Assembly: GCF_949987535.1 (NCBI RefSeq)
Contig: NC_080081.1
Span: forward strand, 35,566,428 to 35,630,427
Source of the DNA: Balaenoptera acutorostrata
Taxonomy: Eukaryota; Chordata; Mammalia; Artiodactyla; Balaenopteridae
DNA length: 64,000 nt
Direction: 5' to 3'
Below, piece after piece: positions 1-13,345 of the stretch. The first letter of the stretch is position 1. Each line of letters begins with the position of its first letter. The position numbers and the translations under genes were made by a program. The notes below the pieces were generated by a model that did not search any database, had not been told where the DNA came from, and saw only the letters and a program-made list of their open reading frames with translations.

Positions 1-1245
1 GTAACATTGCCAGCTCGTGGTAGAGAAAGCAATAGAGCTGTCAGGAAGTTCAAAAATTATACTGTGTCTGCTAGAATAACTGGAAAGAGATCATATTCAC
101 TTTCCTCCTGAGTTTTACAGGTCATTTTGGATTTACAGTACAGCATTTTATTACAGTTTGAGAACACGATAAAAAACTTAGTTGTCTAGTTCATTGTTAT
201 CAAATGTTTTTCCATGCAAGCAGATACAATTGGATCAAACTGCATTTAACTATTTCTGTGTGACTTTTCTAAGTTCTGATTATGACAAAAATTATTTAAA
301 CAAAGGGCTATTTGTCCTCTTTTAGATGTTAGATTTTAGGTGAATACATTTTTCATATTTTAAATAGGATAGATTTTATAGAATACCTTGAAGTGGTCAG
401 TAACTTTCCAATAACCTTTTGAAAGTTTGAGTGAAAAATTTTTTTAAAAAGACTAGCTTTACACAAAATAACAGATATTTGGATAATGAGATTAGAGCAA
501 CATGTTCTTAAATTTACCATATGTTCTATGAATATTGCTTGTTTTCTATATCTTCCATAATATGTATATTGCTCCGAGGAAGCATTTCCTGGAAGGAATT
601 ACAAAACAACTTGTACCATGCGAGAATGTAAACATATTCCTTTTCTCTTGTTGATTTCATGAGAGGCTATTAGGTACTTAACTAGTGTACTGTTTTGGTA
701 AGTACTTGATTTTATTAATGCAACTTAGAGTATTTTGATATACAGTGATCTGTGACTTTATCCTGTTACAGTATTTCAGAGAAGTATATGTTTTATTGTA
801 AATCACAACAAAGAAAAATAAAGTTAAATGACTGAATATCTATGAATTTCTATTGCCAGCTGTATTTTTAATATTGAAATATTGAAATAATTCTCATGAA
901 TCATTACTAAAGGATGAGATCTCAGGTTCAGTCCTCTAAACTGTGTTATATTGTTATCTGTTGTGACTATTTCATTTACTCTGCAAACATTTTTTGAACA
1001 TACCCTGTATATGTCAGACACTGTCACCCATTTAATCTTGGCTGCTCTCCTCCAAGAGTGTAAGATATAGAGGGAATAGGCATGTAAAGTGTGTAAACAC
1101 AAAAGTATAAAACTTGTAATAAAATATGCGGATTCCTATGGTTTAACTGCTTTATAACAAAAAATAAGTGGGCTTAAATCTGACTTTGTATTACCGATTT
1201 ATAAAGATTTTTGAAAGATTTTCTCTCCAATTGTTCAATGTTAAT
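1..1245. other. unassigned AT-rich sequence
   Basis: No coding region, RNA gene or recognisable recent repeat is seen. Around 940-1060 there is a weak resemblance to the ancient MIR/L2 3' type of sequence, too degraded to name. It reads as ordinary non-coding mammalian DNA. Confidence 0.6.
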
Positions 1246-1263
1246 CACACACACACACACACA
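1246..1263. repeat. short (CA)n microsatellite
   Basis: Nine uninterrupted CA units are visible. The tract is short and probably not very variable. Confidence 0.9.
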
Positions 1264-1562
1264 TACAAAATGGATGAATCATTTGGTTCTTTGGTGATAA
1301 GAGTTAATAGAGATGAGTTGTGGAATAATTCCTGAGTTAACCATTTTCCCTGCCTTACTTAATCAGAGGCTGCAAATCTACCACTATAAATTAAAATATA
1401 ATGAATATATAGTAAGAATTACCATTTTTTGGTATTGACTGAGTTTTCCCATAAGGATCTTTTTAGGAGCTCAGTCTCAACTCTCATATGTGTATTTCAT
1501 CTAATCTTTGCATTTTTGGTGTAATTGAAAGATATTTTGTCAGACTGATCTCGATAGAAATC

Positions 1563-1588
1563 CTTACTAACTTACTAACTTACTAACT
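1563..1588. repeat. 8-bp tandem repeat, about 3 units
   Basis: The unit CTTACTAA is repeated three times exactly, starting at 1563, 1571 and 1579, followed by a partial unit. It is a minisatellite-like seed inside otherwise unique sequence. Confidence 0.9.
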
Positions 1589-1599
1589 ATGGAAATTTT

Positions 1600-1770
1600 C
1601 ACAAGTTATTTAAATGTTCTGATCTCTAGTTTACCTACCTATAAAATGGGAATAACATGGAAATAAGATGAATACTTTGGAGAGCAACTGAGAACATTAT
1701 GTGAAATCATGTATGTAACATGTTGACATCAAACCATGGCACAAATAAGAGTCTAAATAAATGCTGTCCC
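1600..1770 (+). repeat. MIR SINE fragment (ancient)
   Basis: The order of worn motifs matches MIR: a polypyrimidine/'acctataaaatgggaataa' block followed downstream by a 'gcacaaataagagtctaaataaatgct' tail. MIR is a tRNA-derived SINE shared by all placental mammals, long inactive. Divergence is high, so the limits are approximate. Confidence 0.55.
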
Positions 1771-3907
1771 TTTCTCTCATCTTAATCATCTTTTTGCTTA
1801 ATTATAACTTTAATTTTAGGTTAATACAACTCCATTTCCAGCTTTCCATGAACACTGAAATGGATACAGTGACTATATGCCATTTCCTTGTCAGTTTCAA
1901 CAACCCATGCTCTCTATAAACTGAATAAAATGTATTTAATAAAATGTTACTTTCGTTTATGAAAAGAACACTCATAACGTCAGTAAAAGTTCCTTTTTTT
2001 TCATTCTCATCCTTCTACTCTCATGCAATTCTTGCTTTTGCTTTTCCTCCCGGAGACAAACTGAAATGCTAAATGCAGGGTAGAGACGCATCGTCTTTGG
2101 AAAAAAAAATAAAGTGGTAGAGAAGGAGGTTGTCAATGGACAAAGTAAATTTCCTCCTTAGCTGCATTTTTAATGGAAATGATGTAGTTACCACATTTTT
2201 TTTTTCAGGAGAGAGTAAGATTTTATGTTTTGGAAACTGATAAAGATATTCATGGTAAGCAGTAGCATACCAAGGGTAGAGTAAGAGAGAGCAATAAGCT
2301 GGTTACAGGCAATGAGTGCCTGTATTGTCAGTAAAAAATTTAAAAACAATAATAACACTGACTGAATGTCATCTGTATTTTTATCACAACCATACTTTAG
2401 TAATTTAGTAAAAATTTCAGTGATAAACTCTTCAATCTGGGCAGACTGAACACACCATGCCAATTAATTAACGGTGGTTGCAATTCCATAATCTCAGAAC
2501 ATGGATGTGGAAAGTATTTTTCTGATCTGTATTTAGAACAATGAGAGTGGTCGGTGACCTATAGTGTTACTGGGGTACAAACTAGGTGACCTTATCCACA
2601 GAACTTACTTAAGGCCATGCAGCATATTTTATAGTGAAAAATAACAAATAATATCTTTTGAAAGAATCATGTGGATCATACTAATACAATATAGGTAGAT
2701 TAGTTTGCTCTGGGCACATATTTTAGCCTCAATTTTTGCTAACATTTATGTTCTTGATAGCATAGCAGGCACTACAGTTTTATGCTTAATAAAAAAATCT
2801 ACCTTCTTCAATAACAGAGGATCATGTGCTTCTAGGAAGACTTCAAATAAAAAGGTTGGGAGAGAACTGGATTTTTTTGTCCATTTACCAGGTGACATAA
2901 TTTCCAATTCATATGCTATTTTATAGTAGTTGAAAAATGTGTAATAAATTCATGGATTAAACACCACTCCAACTAAGAATAATCAATCAAAAATGACAGC
3001 TGATTGATTTCTTTTGTAAATGAGAATACACTTATTGTTTAATTGATTTCAATATGCTCAAAAGGTGATTTGAAAGTCATATATTCAAAAGAATATTGCT
3101 GCTGTTTTAGGGAGAATTTGAGAAGTTCAAAAATGGGACTCATTGACTGACTTGAGATCTTTTTCCTTGTCAAGACAAGGAAATTTATAACCTAGTCACT
3201 CATTTGGAACTCACTGTGAATGCAGATATAAGAAAAAAAAATTAACCTCAAGAAGTATCAGTTTTTAATTTTATCAACAATTTATTCCCAGTTACTTTAG
3301 AATTTGAATCAAACTATTTCTTTTTAATGAAATGTAGAATGCCTCTTCTATCATGAAGAAAAATGATGACCTCCCTTGAGTACTATGATTACAGAACCTA
3401 GGTACCATAACAGGCAAGAAACAGATGGCTCCGCAATACAGGAACATTTTAAAATAAACATTAATACAAGTTAGAATAAAATTCTTATTAAGAATGCAGT
3501 TTTAATCATGTTAACTGCTGTTGATTTTGCTACCTGAAACTATTTCACAGATCCTGGAAAGGGAAAAAAAACAATTAGTAGAGAATATGATGAATGCATG
3601 GTATTAACTATATTATTTACAATTAAGTCATCCCCCAGAAAGAAAAAAAAATAGAATTGTATCTTGGTTTCACAAGACATGGTATATAAATATTTTTAAC
3701 GGCATTCAAGATATTTGAGTAGGCTTATTACATATGTCTACTCATATTCTAGTTCTAAAATATGCTTGTTTGTTTATACGGTAGCCTAAAACATAAGGTC
3801 CACACTATGGACTTTTTTTTCTCTGACTTGTTAATCTTAAATGTTTAATTGACCATTTAAAAACATAGGTCATTTCTCTAGTGAACAAAGTTAAAGCATA
3901 ATGGTTA
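1771..3907. other. unassigned AT-rich sequence
   Basis: Only short open frames occur (under 95 codons, no domain or family resemblance). No repeat family is recognised with confidence. Confidence 0.55.
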
Positions 3908-3924
3908 AAGATATATATATTTTT

Positions 3925-3943
3925 TTTTTTTTTAAATAAATTA

Positions 3944-3978
<35 letters not shown>

Positions 3979-4302
3979 GATTTTCTTATTTATTTATTTA
4001 TTTATTTATTTATTTTGGGCTGTGTTGGGTCTTCGGTTCGTGCGAGGGCTTTCTCCAGTTGCGGCAAGCGGGGGCCACTCTTCATCGCGGTGCGGGGACC
4101 GCTCTTCATCGCGGTGCGCGGGCCTTTCTCTATCGCGGCCCCTCCCGTCACGGGGCACAGGCTCCAGACGCGCAGGCTCAGCAATTGTGGCTCACGGGCC
4201 CAGCTGCTCCGTGGCATGTGGGATCTTCCCAGACCAGGGCTCGAACCCGTGTCCCCTGCATTAGCAGGCAGATTCTCAACCACTGCGCCACCAGGGAAGC
4301 CC
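3925..4302 (-). mobile_element. CHR-2-type tRNA-derived SINE, copy 1 (24-bp duplication subtype)
   Basis: Read on the minus strand, the element starts at 4302 with a tRNA-like head. It contains an A-box-like motif (complement of 4280-4290) and a B box GGTTCGAGCCC (complement of 4237-4247), the internal RNA polymerase III promoter. A GC-rich body follows, then a (TAAA)n tail. The insertion is flanked by target duplications AAGATATATATTTTT (4303-4317 and, with one extra TA, from 3908). The body has a tandem 24-bp duplication (4077-4100 and 4101-4124). The tail continues past the TAAA repeats through two more A-rich runs separated by short non-A sequence (3925-3990). SINEs of this type are transcribed by Pol III and mobilised by L1 proteins. 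The high identity to copy 3 suggests a fairly recent insertion. The family name is from memory. Confidence 0.93.
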
Positions 4303-4428
4303 AAGATATATATTTTTAATAGCCAGCTTTCAATGTCTCCGAAGGCATGTTTCCTTGAGAATAACATACTACACATGTAGACAAAAATTGTGATAAGTAT
4401 ATTACTTACTCTGATAGAGGTTTAACAT

Positions 4429-4473
<45 letters not shown>
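4429..4473. repeat. perfect (TGA)15 trinucleotide microsatellite
   Basis: Fifteen uninterrupted TGA units lie about 110 bp beyond the SINE copy 1 target duplication. Perfect tracts of this length are usually polymorphic in mammals. Confidence 0.95.
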
Positions 4474-4476
<3 letters not shown>

Positions 4477-7239
4477 ACATATGGTTTCTTTTTACTGGGT
4501 TTGATTTTCACAAATGACTGACTTTAGTTAGGTCTTTTTAGCACAGAATCACATGACAGAAATGCATACTCCTTCAAACCTGATCTTCCATCTTCAGCTC
4601 CAGTAGAAATACTAGATCGAATACTAATATATTGAATAGTAGAAGGAAAATGGACTATAGAGTTAGATACAGTTTGAAAACATACCTTCTACATTAACCT
4701 CTATATGCACTTTGGTCATTTGTTTCTTATCATCTCTATCCTTGTATCTTTAAGGGGGCTTAATTATACATTTTGCACCCAATTTTGTGAACAGTAAATG
4801 AGTTATAATACATGGTTTGTTTGATGTGTATTCAGCATTTCAAGTAATATCCATTCCTTCTTCCTTCCCTTGTTATCTAGCACAAAAATATATTGTGATT
4901 TTTTAATTCTGCAAAATAATGTTTTAATTTATAATCTTTTTAAACATCATGAATACTGTGTTTATTTTAACTTTTTAGAATACAGAGTTTCAATAGAGAA
5001 GAGACTATATAAATTACATTTTTAGAGGTTATTAATGTTAATTTTTAGGGTGCCATCCAAAGAGATTCAACACTTTGCTAGAGTTGATTTAAATTATGAT
5101 TAAAATAATGAAATATTGTCTCTGTGAAATTTGAAAGACTTGTATCAATACATACTAGATTCATTGAAATCTTTTTTTTTCAAAATCTGCAATTTTCTTT
5201 ATTTGGAAATAATGAAGAGAAACAGAACAAACACTTGGATTCTCATTCCTGACATTACTGCAAAAACATAATACTACGAATGAGAATCCCATCTCTCCTT
5301 ATCCACAGAAAGTCAGGAAATTCTCTGAAAGGACATACTTATATGAATGTGTTTGATTATTGTGTTGTTGTTGCTATTATTACTTTAAAGCTGTAATTGA
5401 TTATGTACCTTACATATTGAATTTTTAGGCATGTATTATGAAAAACTCCAGGACATTCTAATCTACACTCTCACAGAAATGAACAGTTAGTTTTAGTTGC
5501 CTTTACAAGTAATTGTTAGGCATTTGACTTATAGCTATAGCATAAATAAACAGCAAACAAAATGTACCCTATGATGTACAAAACCATTTCTCCAAGTTGA
5601 TAATTTCTGTCCTTAAGATTATGGCCAGGATTCCTCCTCACATATGCTAACTGATGGCTTGCCAACACTTCTCTCCAGTTGCTTTAACAACATACCGGTA
5701 GATTTTCTAACAGAACACAGTAAGAGAGGTTAGTGATTGTATCTTTTAAAATCAAAATAGAATGTAAAATGGCTAGTTTTAGTCTTATATATTGTTAGTC
5801 TTATATAGTGAACACTAAATTATTCACTCTGACTCCATACCTGTATTAAACTATCCAAATACATGTACTTTTGTCACTTGGAGGATTATTTTTTGTCTAA
5901 ACTCATTTTTAGAGATATCTTTCCAAGTAAGCTATTATCAGTGATTACTCAGAAGTATGTAGACTCTCAAATTCATAGAGAAATTGATAGATAAACAACG
6001 TCAATGTTTGATCCACCGTCAGCTCTATAATATTGCCATTTGTGTGAAAAATTAGCTACAGTTAGTTAAATGACACCTGAAAAGAATACATTTTGTTTTG
6101 CGTCAAATCAAATGATTGTAAAATTCTTTCATATATAGAGCAAAATGCCTGCTTTTTAACCCTTTCTTATTTGCTCAATTTTCTCTTTTAGTTAATACAG
6201 ATGTAATTGCACTTTATTATTCAGAATCCACCTCCTCAAATCTAAGAAGACAGCTTATTTTGTGAACTAAGTATTTGGTCCAGGCCAAACTTTAGTCTTT
6301 GGTTTAAACATCCCCAATTCCTTCAGGAGTTTTGAAATGATAAGATTTTCAGGACTTTTCTTATTCCATCTGGCTTTTTCTGTACTCAGTAAACCTTAAT
6401 CACGTGGTATATTTTTGGTGACAGTTATTTTACTGAAATAGGGTTAACTAGGGCTCTCTTTCAGAAGTCTTTTGGAAATCATGTACCACCCTCAGAAGTA
6501 CAGCATGATGGATTTCATAGGCAGGGCATAGGATAGATGTATTTAAAGAGAAGATACAAAGCCTCTTTCCTTTTAAAATATTATTGTTATAGAATTCAGA
6601 CTCTGCTTAAAATTACAAATTCTTCATTAAAAATATCAGTAAGTCTTAACTAACATTCCCCATATCAGATATGTATAATAATAATAAATATGCAAAAATT
6701 ACAAGAAAAAAATCAGCTCTCTTAGTCACTTGTGACTATCTATAATTCCAAACAGATTAATCTTAGATTTTCTTACTTTGTCCCAAAGAGCTTGGATGTC
6801 TAAAGTTGAAATTCTCTGGCATCAGACTCTTTGTGAAAACCATCTTTGCAACGGCTACATTAAAAACCCAGATTAAAAACATTTAATTCAATCACATAAC
6901 TAATTAGACAAGGGTTTCAGGATTGCCTTTTGACTTGGCCAAATCTTTGGTAAATTTTCTTTTATCAATGCTTTTTCTATCCAATGTCTATCCTTTCTGT
7001 AAAATATTAAAAGAAAATGAATAAAGTACCTTGTAACTCTTATCTATGAGTGTGCTTTTAGCTCATCAGAAAAAACCCTATGTTTTGACAAGACCCCCTA
7101 CCTCTGTATCATAACTCAATTATCCTATAGCCAAAGGTTTTATGAAAACTTTCCTGCCAATAGTTTTGAAACTGAATTATTCCTCCCATCCCACCAGAAG
7201 AGTTACAGGGGAAAAGGGCACTGCAGTGAAGGAAGACAC
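4474..7239. other. unassigned AT-rich sequence
   Basis: No gene or recent mobile element is recognised. Homopolymer runs are short, and open frames are brief with no family resemblance. Confidence 0.55.
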
Positions 7240-7365
7240 TGGAAGGCTATTTGTGGAAACTGAGTCACAGATAGTGTGTATAATTGCCAAGGTTCAGACA
7301 CTAAAACTAGTAAGTGGTAGAACTGAAACCCAGTCCCAAAGTCCATATTCTTTCCTTGAGACTTC
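7240..7365 (-). repeat. MIR SINE fragment (antisense)
   Basis: Plus-strand text reads like the complement of MIR: a 'ggaaactgagtcacaga' block, then 'aactagtaagtggtagaactg' and 'gaaacccag', in the order expected for an inverted MIR core. It is strongly diverged. The short open frame over it is incidental. Confidence 0.65.
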
Positions 7366-7667
7366 CTTATGAAGATTTGGAGTCTTACAATAAGAAAAAT
7401 AAATAAACATTTTTTGTTCAAAAATTAAAATCTGAATATGATGAAAAAAAGTCAGATATCTAATTAGGTCACTATCAATTTAGAGAAAATAATAGGGATA
7501 GTGGGAAATTGAAAATGATTCCACATTTGTGCAATGAGCAAAATTGATGACATGCCAATGAACAGGCTACTTTAAAAAATAAGTTGCAAGGAACAGAAAA
7601 TGGAAGAAGGGGGTAAATGTACACATTAAAAGAGATATAAGGGTGTCAACTGATTTACTGTATGATT

Positions 7668-7757
7668 TTTTAAAAATTTTTATTGGAGTATAGTTGATTT
7701 ACAATGTGTTAGTTTCAGGTGTACAGCAAAGTGAATCAGTTATACATATACATATAT
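7668..7757 (-). mobile_element. L1 3' end, severely 5'-truncated
   Basis: The T-rich start at 7668 is followed by 'attggagtatagttgatttac' and 'gtgtacagcaaagtgaatcag', the complement of a cetartiodactyl L1 3' terminus. Only about 90 bp were copied before truncation. The 'caggtgtacagcaaag' variant differs from the L1 copies at 19 and 54 kb, so this belongs to another, probably older, 3' UTR lineage. No clear target duplication is seen. Confidence 0.85.
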
Positions 7758-9719
7758 AGGAACAAGCAATTTAAAAAAGGCAGATAGGGATATCTGGGAA
7801 AGAAACTCAGTCACTGATGATTTTATAGAAATCTTTGTTAATTTTGAAAAGTTTGATCATATTGAGTTTATGTTTTAAGAAATGATTCTATATCTTTTAG
7901 AGATACATGTAAAATATTTTTTTAAGCAGATGTAATCACTCCATCTCCTGTCCTATAATTTTAACTTGTGAACTTTTCATTTTACCTTATAATTTTTATT
8001 GAAGTTCTCTCCCGACTCGTCTGGATTAGTAGAAAAGCATATGTGTTAAAATAAGTACAGAAATTATCATAAAACAATATTAATGGCACTAGAGTCAAAC
8101 AAAACATTGCAATGATTCAACAAAATTCTACTAGAAGATTATGAGGTACTTGATTTGAAAAGATGCACCAGAGCTCAGAAAAGGAAAGGGATTCAATTTA
8201 TGGATGTACTATATTATATTTGAAAATGAAAGGATACAACTATTTTAGGTTTCCTATTTGGGAAGGAAGTTTCATATGTATTTTTGTTGCTTCCACAGTC
8301 TTTGCTGACAAGGGCTATTCTATTTTAATTTTTTTTAAAATAGTGTTTTGTTTTGTTTTTTTCTCCTCTTAAAAAGTTTTCCTTAAATATGATGATGTTG
8401 AGCAGAAAAATCCAGCTGTGGAGCTTTATCCAGTGACATTAATGATAGTGTTTGAGGACCTTTGCTCCCTTACATACAGCTTACAGTGGGTAGAGTAATA
8501 CACAGTCTCTGCCTTGATGAGGTTCATGTCAAGCCATTCCGTTTCAGTTTGGTCATAGACTCTTTCAGTATTAATTGCATACTCTTTAGCACTTTTGCAG
8601 AGCATATAGTTTTGAGATGTTTGATACACATTAAATATTTACTGATAAATTTGGAATTTTCTTTAAAACATTCTGCATGCCTTGACAGGTGGTTAGTTGT
8701 GTGGGATCTAGACGAAATAAGATTGACAATAGGTGATGGGTGCATGAAAATCCTTTCTGCCATTCTTTCTATTTTATTGTGTCCTAAAACTTTATTAATA
8801 AGTTAATGACTTTTTAAAGTACCTTTACTTATAGAAACACTGAAAAGCTATTTATGTATTTATTTCTAAGAATATATCACTGTCATGATATAAAAGAGGA
8901 TGCCATCATCTTACTAGGTAACATTTACAGTTTTTTGAACAGTACCAGTATTTCTTAAGTTACATTGTGTTTCTACCACATTCCTTATGTTTTGGTAACA
9001 TAATCAAAAGTAAAAAAGCAGTTTCAAATCCATTTTTAATCAATGAGAATATTTCCATTAATAAGGATTTTATATGAGAGACATGAAGTCATAGTCTTTT
9101 TTGGTTTGGTGGAGGTGTCAGATATTCTGTCTACAGTGTCTATTATTAGAATGAATGTCAACACAGAGGGAAGGCTGTTCATGCTGTCACAGGGAGAATA
9201 CTTAGACTACATCTGAACATTATTTTTCAGGAAGAATTGTTCAATGATTTGATCACTTGTCAGAAGTGTCTCACTGAAGGATCTTGCAAAGACTTCAGTT
9301 TTCTTTTCTTTTCCATCTGGAAAACAAAGAACAAAGACCCCATTCTTCAGTGTGACATGTTGAAACCCATGCATTTTATAGAAATCCTTCTGAATATCAG
9401 GAACTATATTGAATTTGCTTTACTTTTTTACCACTTCCATCATTCTCATTACCAATTTTGTTATTGTTACTATCCATTTGTTCAAGTTTTGGGGTGCTTA
9501 GAAGGAATTGTTATATAATTGTGTGCTGAGAAACTTTAAAAAGAGCTCTGTAACCAAGTTACCTAGTAGACAATGCTGATGAATATGTTGTGGAGAATAT
9601 TTTTACATGGATGGTGCCCACAGTGGTATATCTACAATTTCCCCTAAAGTTGCCTTCTGTCATTGAATGAGCCATACTGTAGCTGAAAGTGAAACTTCAG
9701 AATATACTACCTCTGAAAA
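7758..9719. other. unassigned sequence
   Basis: No gene or repeat is recognised. Open frames at 8462-8806 (+) and 8524-8763 (-) overlap on opposite strands and show no domain, so they are treated as chance. Confidence 0.55.
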
Positions 9720-9845
9720 AGATGTCACAGTATGATAACTGCTCCTACCTCACAGGAATGTTGGGTAAACAAATGAGATAATCTATGTGAAAATCCCTTG
9801 AGCATTTCAGGAGTAAGGTACAAAAAGAGTCCAACATATTATTAT
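9720..9845 (+). repeat. MIR SINE 3' part
   Basis: A 'cctacctcacaggaatgttg' block, then 'aaatgagataatctatgtgaaaa' and a 'gtaaggtacaaaaagag' tail, match the second half of MIR in order and spacing. The 5' half is missing or unrecognisable. Confidence 0.6.
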
Positions 9846-12800
9846 ATTGTTATAATTTGGGAGATGCATATGATTTTATATATCAATATATCTATATATA
9901 TGATTAATTATAGAAAATGAAAGACAATTCATTTTCTATATTCTAAACCACTGCCATTCTATACTTCTCAAATTTTTCATATGAATAATGCACGAATACA
10001 TTCTTGTGCTGGTTGTTTCATCTTTATACATGTTTTTTTTTTATCTGATGGAGAAGAAGAAGCTATGTACAATTAATTAAACTTGAAAAATATCAGAGTA
10101 TTTGACAAGTAAGGATTGGAGATTCAGATCCAGCTCCTTCCCTTTTAACTCATCATTACAAGATCTAAGTATGTATGTTTTCTTAATAGGTAAATAATAT
10201 TTGAATACAATTAGGCATATACTATTAGCCCAAACACTTGAAACTTTACATGCAGATTTAGACTTATTTTGAATAAAAGAAATAAAGAGCTTATCTGAAT
10301 CATAAGTAATTTTATAAAATATCAGTTTTGGCCAATAGTTATATCTATAGCAAATTACACTACATTTACCAATTCAGAAATATAATGAAGATTTTAAGAA
10401 GGCAAATTTTTACCTTAGGTCAAATAGTAAAAGATGAAACATCTTACTTCTTCACAACTCTGTACTCCCTGTAGGCTACCTTTAAAAAATATTTTTTAAC
10501 TTTTTTGTCTTTTTGTAGAAACGTCTCACTCCAATTTATATTCTTATCATCTCCCTACACAAAATTACTTAAAAAGACATATATGAAACTTTCTCACACT
10601 GACATATAAATTATTGATAAAAGCTTTCTTAGGGAGATTTTCAAATTAAAAGGGATCAAAAACTTAAGCTTGTTTCCCTGGATCAGTGGTTAGCATTTCC
10701 TACTGTATGATTACAATTTAATCACTACGTGGGGTGAAATAAATTGAAGTAGGGACAAAAATTAGTACTTCTTGAGAGTATCATCTAGTCTCTTGAGAAT
10801 TAATTCGTATAAAATGTTTCTGCATTTGCAGAATGCAAAGGTTTAGTGAGTTCCCATCAAAATGACTAGGGCACAAAACACAGCAAAACATATCTTGAAA
10901 TGTCAAAATATATGTTTAGTGATGAGTTTATAAAAGCTTCCAGAGAGGGACAAAAACATTTTAATTTTATTTTATATTTATTTTATAAAGTATTTAGAAT
11001 GGTGTTGGATTACTCAATAGCATCTAAGAAATTTGGAACAAATAATGCCTTAAAATTCAGAAGGAAAATTATTTCAAATTTCCATCTCCATTTCCAGAAA
11101 TCTAAGCAATTAAATAGATGGTAGAATTTTCAAACATATAAGGTAAAAAATTTTCTCTATAACTTTTCTCACTAAAATAGAATTTTGAGGGCTGTCAGGT
11201 ATAGGACTCTAGTATTCTCACCAAGTTTAATAAGCGAAAAATTCAGGTAGGAGTAACTACAGAGCTCCTAGCTTCTTTCTCTGCTAACATTTTGCCTTGA
11301 CTTTTATTCCCCCATCAGTAAGACTAGCCTATAGTGTTTACACTTGTCTCTGTCTCTGTCCATATGTGGCAGGGGAAAAGCTTCCTACCTGCCTCTGTCC
11401 CATTGTTATTTAAAAGACAGGAAAAAAAAAATTCCTTAGAACTAAATTGGAAATAAAATGTCCACCATCCCTAGAGTCTTCGTCATCTGCCTTTCAGATG
11501 ATTGCCCTGTGTTTAAATCCAGGGACTTCAGACTTTTAATATACATACTTTAGTGGAAAGAGTGACTTTTGCCAGGAGTGGGGAACAGTAGGCAAATTCA
11601 TAATAAATCTGGATAATTATGAGAAGCAAATTTACAAAGACATGATCTAGACTTCCATAGGAAAAATAATAGGCAGTTCTTTAGATCAGAGCTATCGGGT
11701 TTTTAATGAGCCAGTAAAATCAACCCAACCAAACCAAACAAAACAAATAAAATCATGTCAAAACCTGACGCCAGGCCTAAGGCACAGGGAAGAGGACAAT
11801 TGCCCTATTTACTGTGTCAGAGGAAAGTGTCCTATTTGACCTAACTTGTTCAATTTATGAAGATAAGGAAATATGGAATTTTTTCCTTTCTTTCTTCTTT
11901 ACAGATTGTATCTTCCATATTTTCTAGCAACAATAGTGCTTTCTTATTGTTGTGTAATCCATTGATATCTGTAGCTATTTTACACTAAGTTGGTTTGAAA
12001 TACTATCATGTCATTACCTAATGCAATTAGCATTTTTATTTCGGCCATTTACTGATACAACAATTACCATTGCTTCATACCACTTCTGTATAAATACAGG
12101 CACCTTCATGATTTTTAAAGTATAAAATCAACATTCAAATAGGATTCTCTTTATTTAAATAGACTTATTAGAAATTTAAAGCAGATGAAGACGGTTTCAA
12201 TGAAATGAATAAATAATTAAGGCAAATCTGTATACTTGTCAGGAATTCCATATTAAGAATCAGGTGAGGGGAGACAGTCTTCTGACAGAGCTGTCATTTT
12301 TTTAGTTAAAGGTAATGTTAATGTTTTTTTTAATCTTGATGTTCTTTTCAAGTTTACTTGATCAAACCAAAAGCCAAAAAAAAAGCTGCCAGATAACTTA
12401 CACAGGTAATAATCAGAACCTTTAATCACACATAAAAAGAGCCATTCAATTCTATGTATTGCAAAAATCATCAGCTGGTCGAGGAGGCAGGTTTTTGTAC
12501 TTCAAGGAGTTTTAATCATTGATCAGGTTGTGAAGTAAAATAACAGATTGCATTTTACAAACTGGTCACTAGCAATGCCTCGTCAGCAGACCTAGACAAT
12601 AATCCCTGAGTGTTGTAGGACCGCAGCCGTTAATAACCTGGCTTGTTAGTTGAAAGCTGGCAAAGTCTCAAGCATTTAAGAGGATTACTGCTATAAACCA
12701 TATTAATTTTTTTTCTTAACATTCAATTCCATGGTGATGAAGAGCTTTTGTAATAGAAAGAGTGAAGTCAAACACACAACAGAACCCCGTGCAATTTCTT

Positions 12801-13094
12801 TTTGTTTAGTGACTGATTTTACAAGAGGAAAATAAAAGTCAGGCTTCATTGTACTAATTTGGAATATTAGTTTTTGGTGAAATAATTTTGAATTGCAAAT
12901 CCTGCAAAATAAAATAAGACATTATTGCAGAGAAGCTTGCTTAAAAGGGTTTATTTCTAATAAGACTTGTTCAAACAGACTTTTTAAAAAATTAGCTTCT
13001 CTCTCACTTACTATAGAAAGAGTTAGGCAAAAAGCCCAATAAAATCAAAGCTTCCAACTTTTGACCTCAAAGAAATGTATCAATCTTGTGTCAG
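9846..13094. other. unassigned AT-rich sequence
   Basis: It includes a TA-rich patch around 9870-9905. No exon, RNA gene or recent transposon was recognised. Part of it could be conserved non-coding DNA, but that needs cross-species alignment. Confidence 0.5.
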
Positions 13095-13345
13095 AGGCAG
13101 CAGAGCATGAGTTAAGAGTATAGACACTGAGCCAGACTGCCTAAGTATGAATTCTGGTTTTATCACCTTAAGCTACTTGCTAGGTCTTAAGTAAATTATA
13201 TAGTCTCTCTGTGCCTCAGTTTCCTCAGCTGTAAAGGAGATCATAGTAGCACCTAACTCTTAGGATTGTAATAATAATTACATGATTTAATATTTGGATA
13301 GTTCATTAAACTGTACCTGGCACATAAAAATGCTACATACAGTTT
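13095..13345 (+). repeat. MIR SINE, nearly full length
   Basis: This is the best-preserved MIR in the window. It has a tRNA-related head ('agagcatgagttaagagtatagac'), 'gagccagactgcct', the core 'tgtgcctcagtttcctcagctgtaaa', and a tail ending 'gtacctggcacataaaaatgctacat'. The full order is intact at about 250 bp. Confidence 0.9.

Noticed and set aside
4228..4302. tRNA-like sequence with A and B boxes
   Set aside because: It is the head of a SINE with target duplications and does not fold as a complete functional tRNA gene in context.
4002..4380. Open frames of 80-124 codons on both strands at 4.0-4.4 kb, and similar ones at 14.5-14.9, 42.7-43.2 and 57.2-57.6 kb
   Set aside because: They all lie in CHR-2-type SINEs; the GC-rich body lacks stops in several frames at once. 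Not genes.
8462..8806. 114-codon open frame on the plus strand
   Set aside because: No domain, no family resemblance, overlapped by open frames on the opposite strand, and AT-rich composition like its surroundings.
12250..12900. Possible conserved non-coding element (little repeat content)
   Set aside because: Conservation cannot be judged from one sequence; no motif supports a regulatory role.
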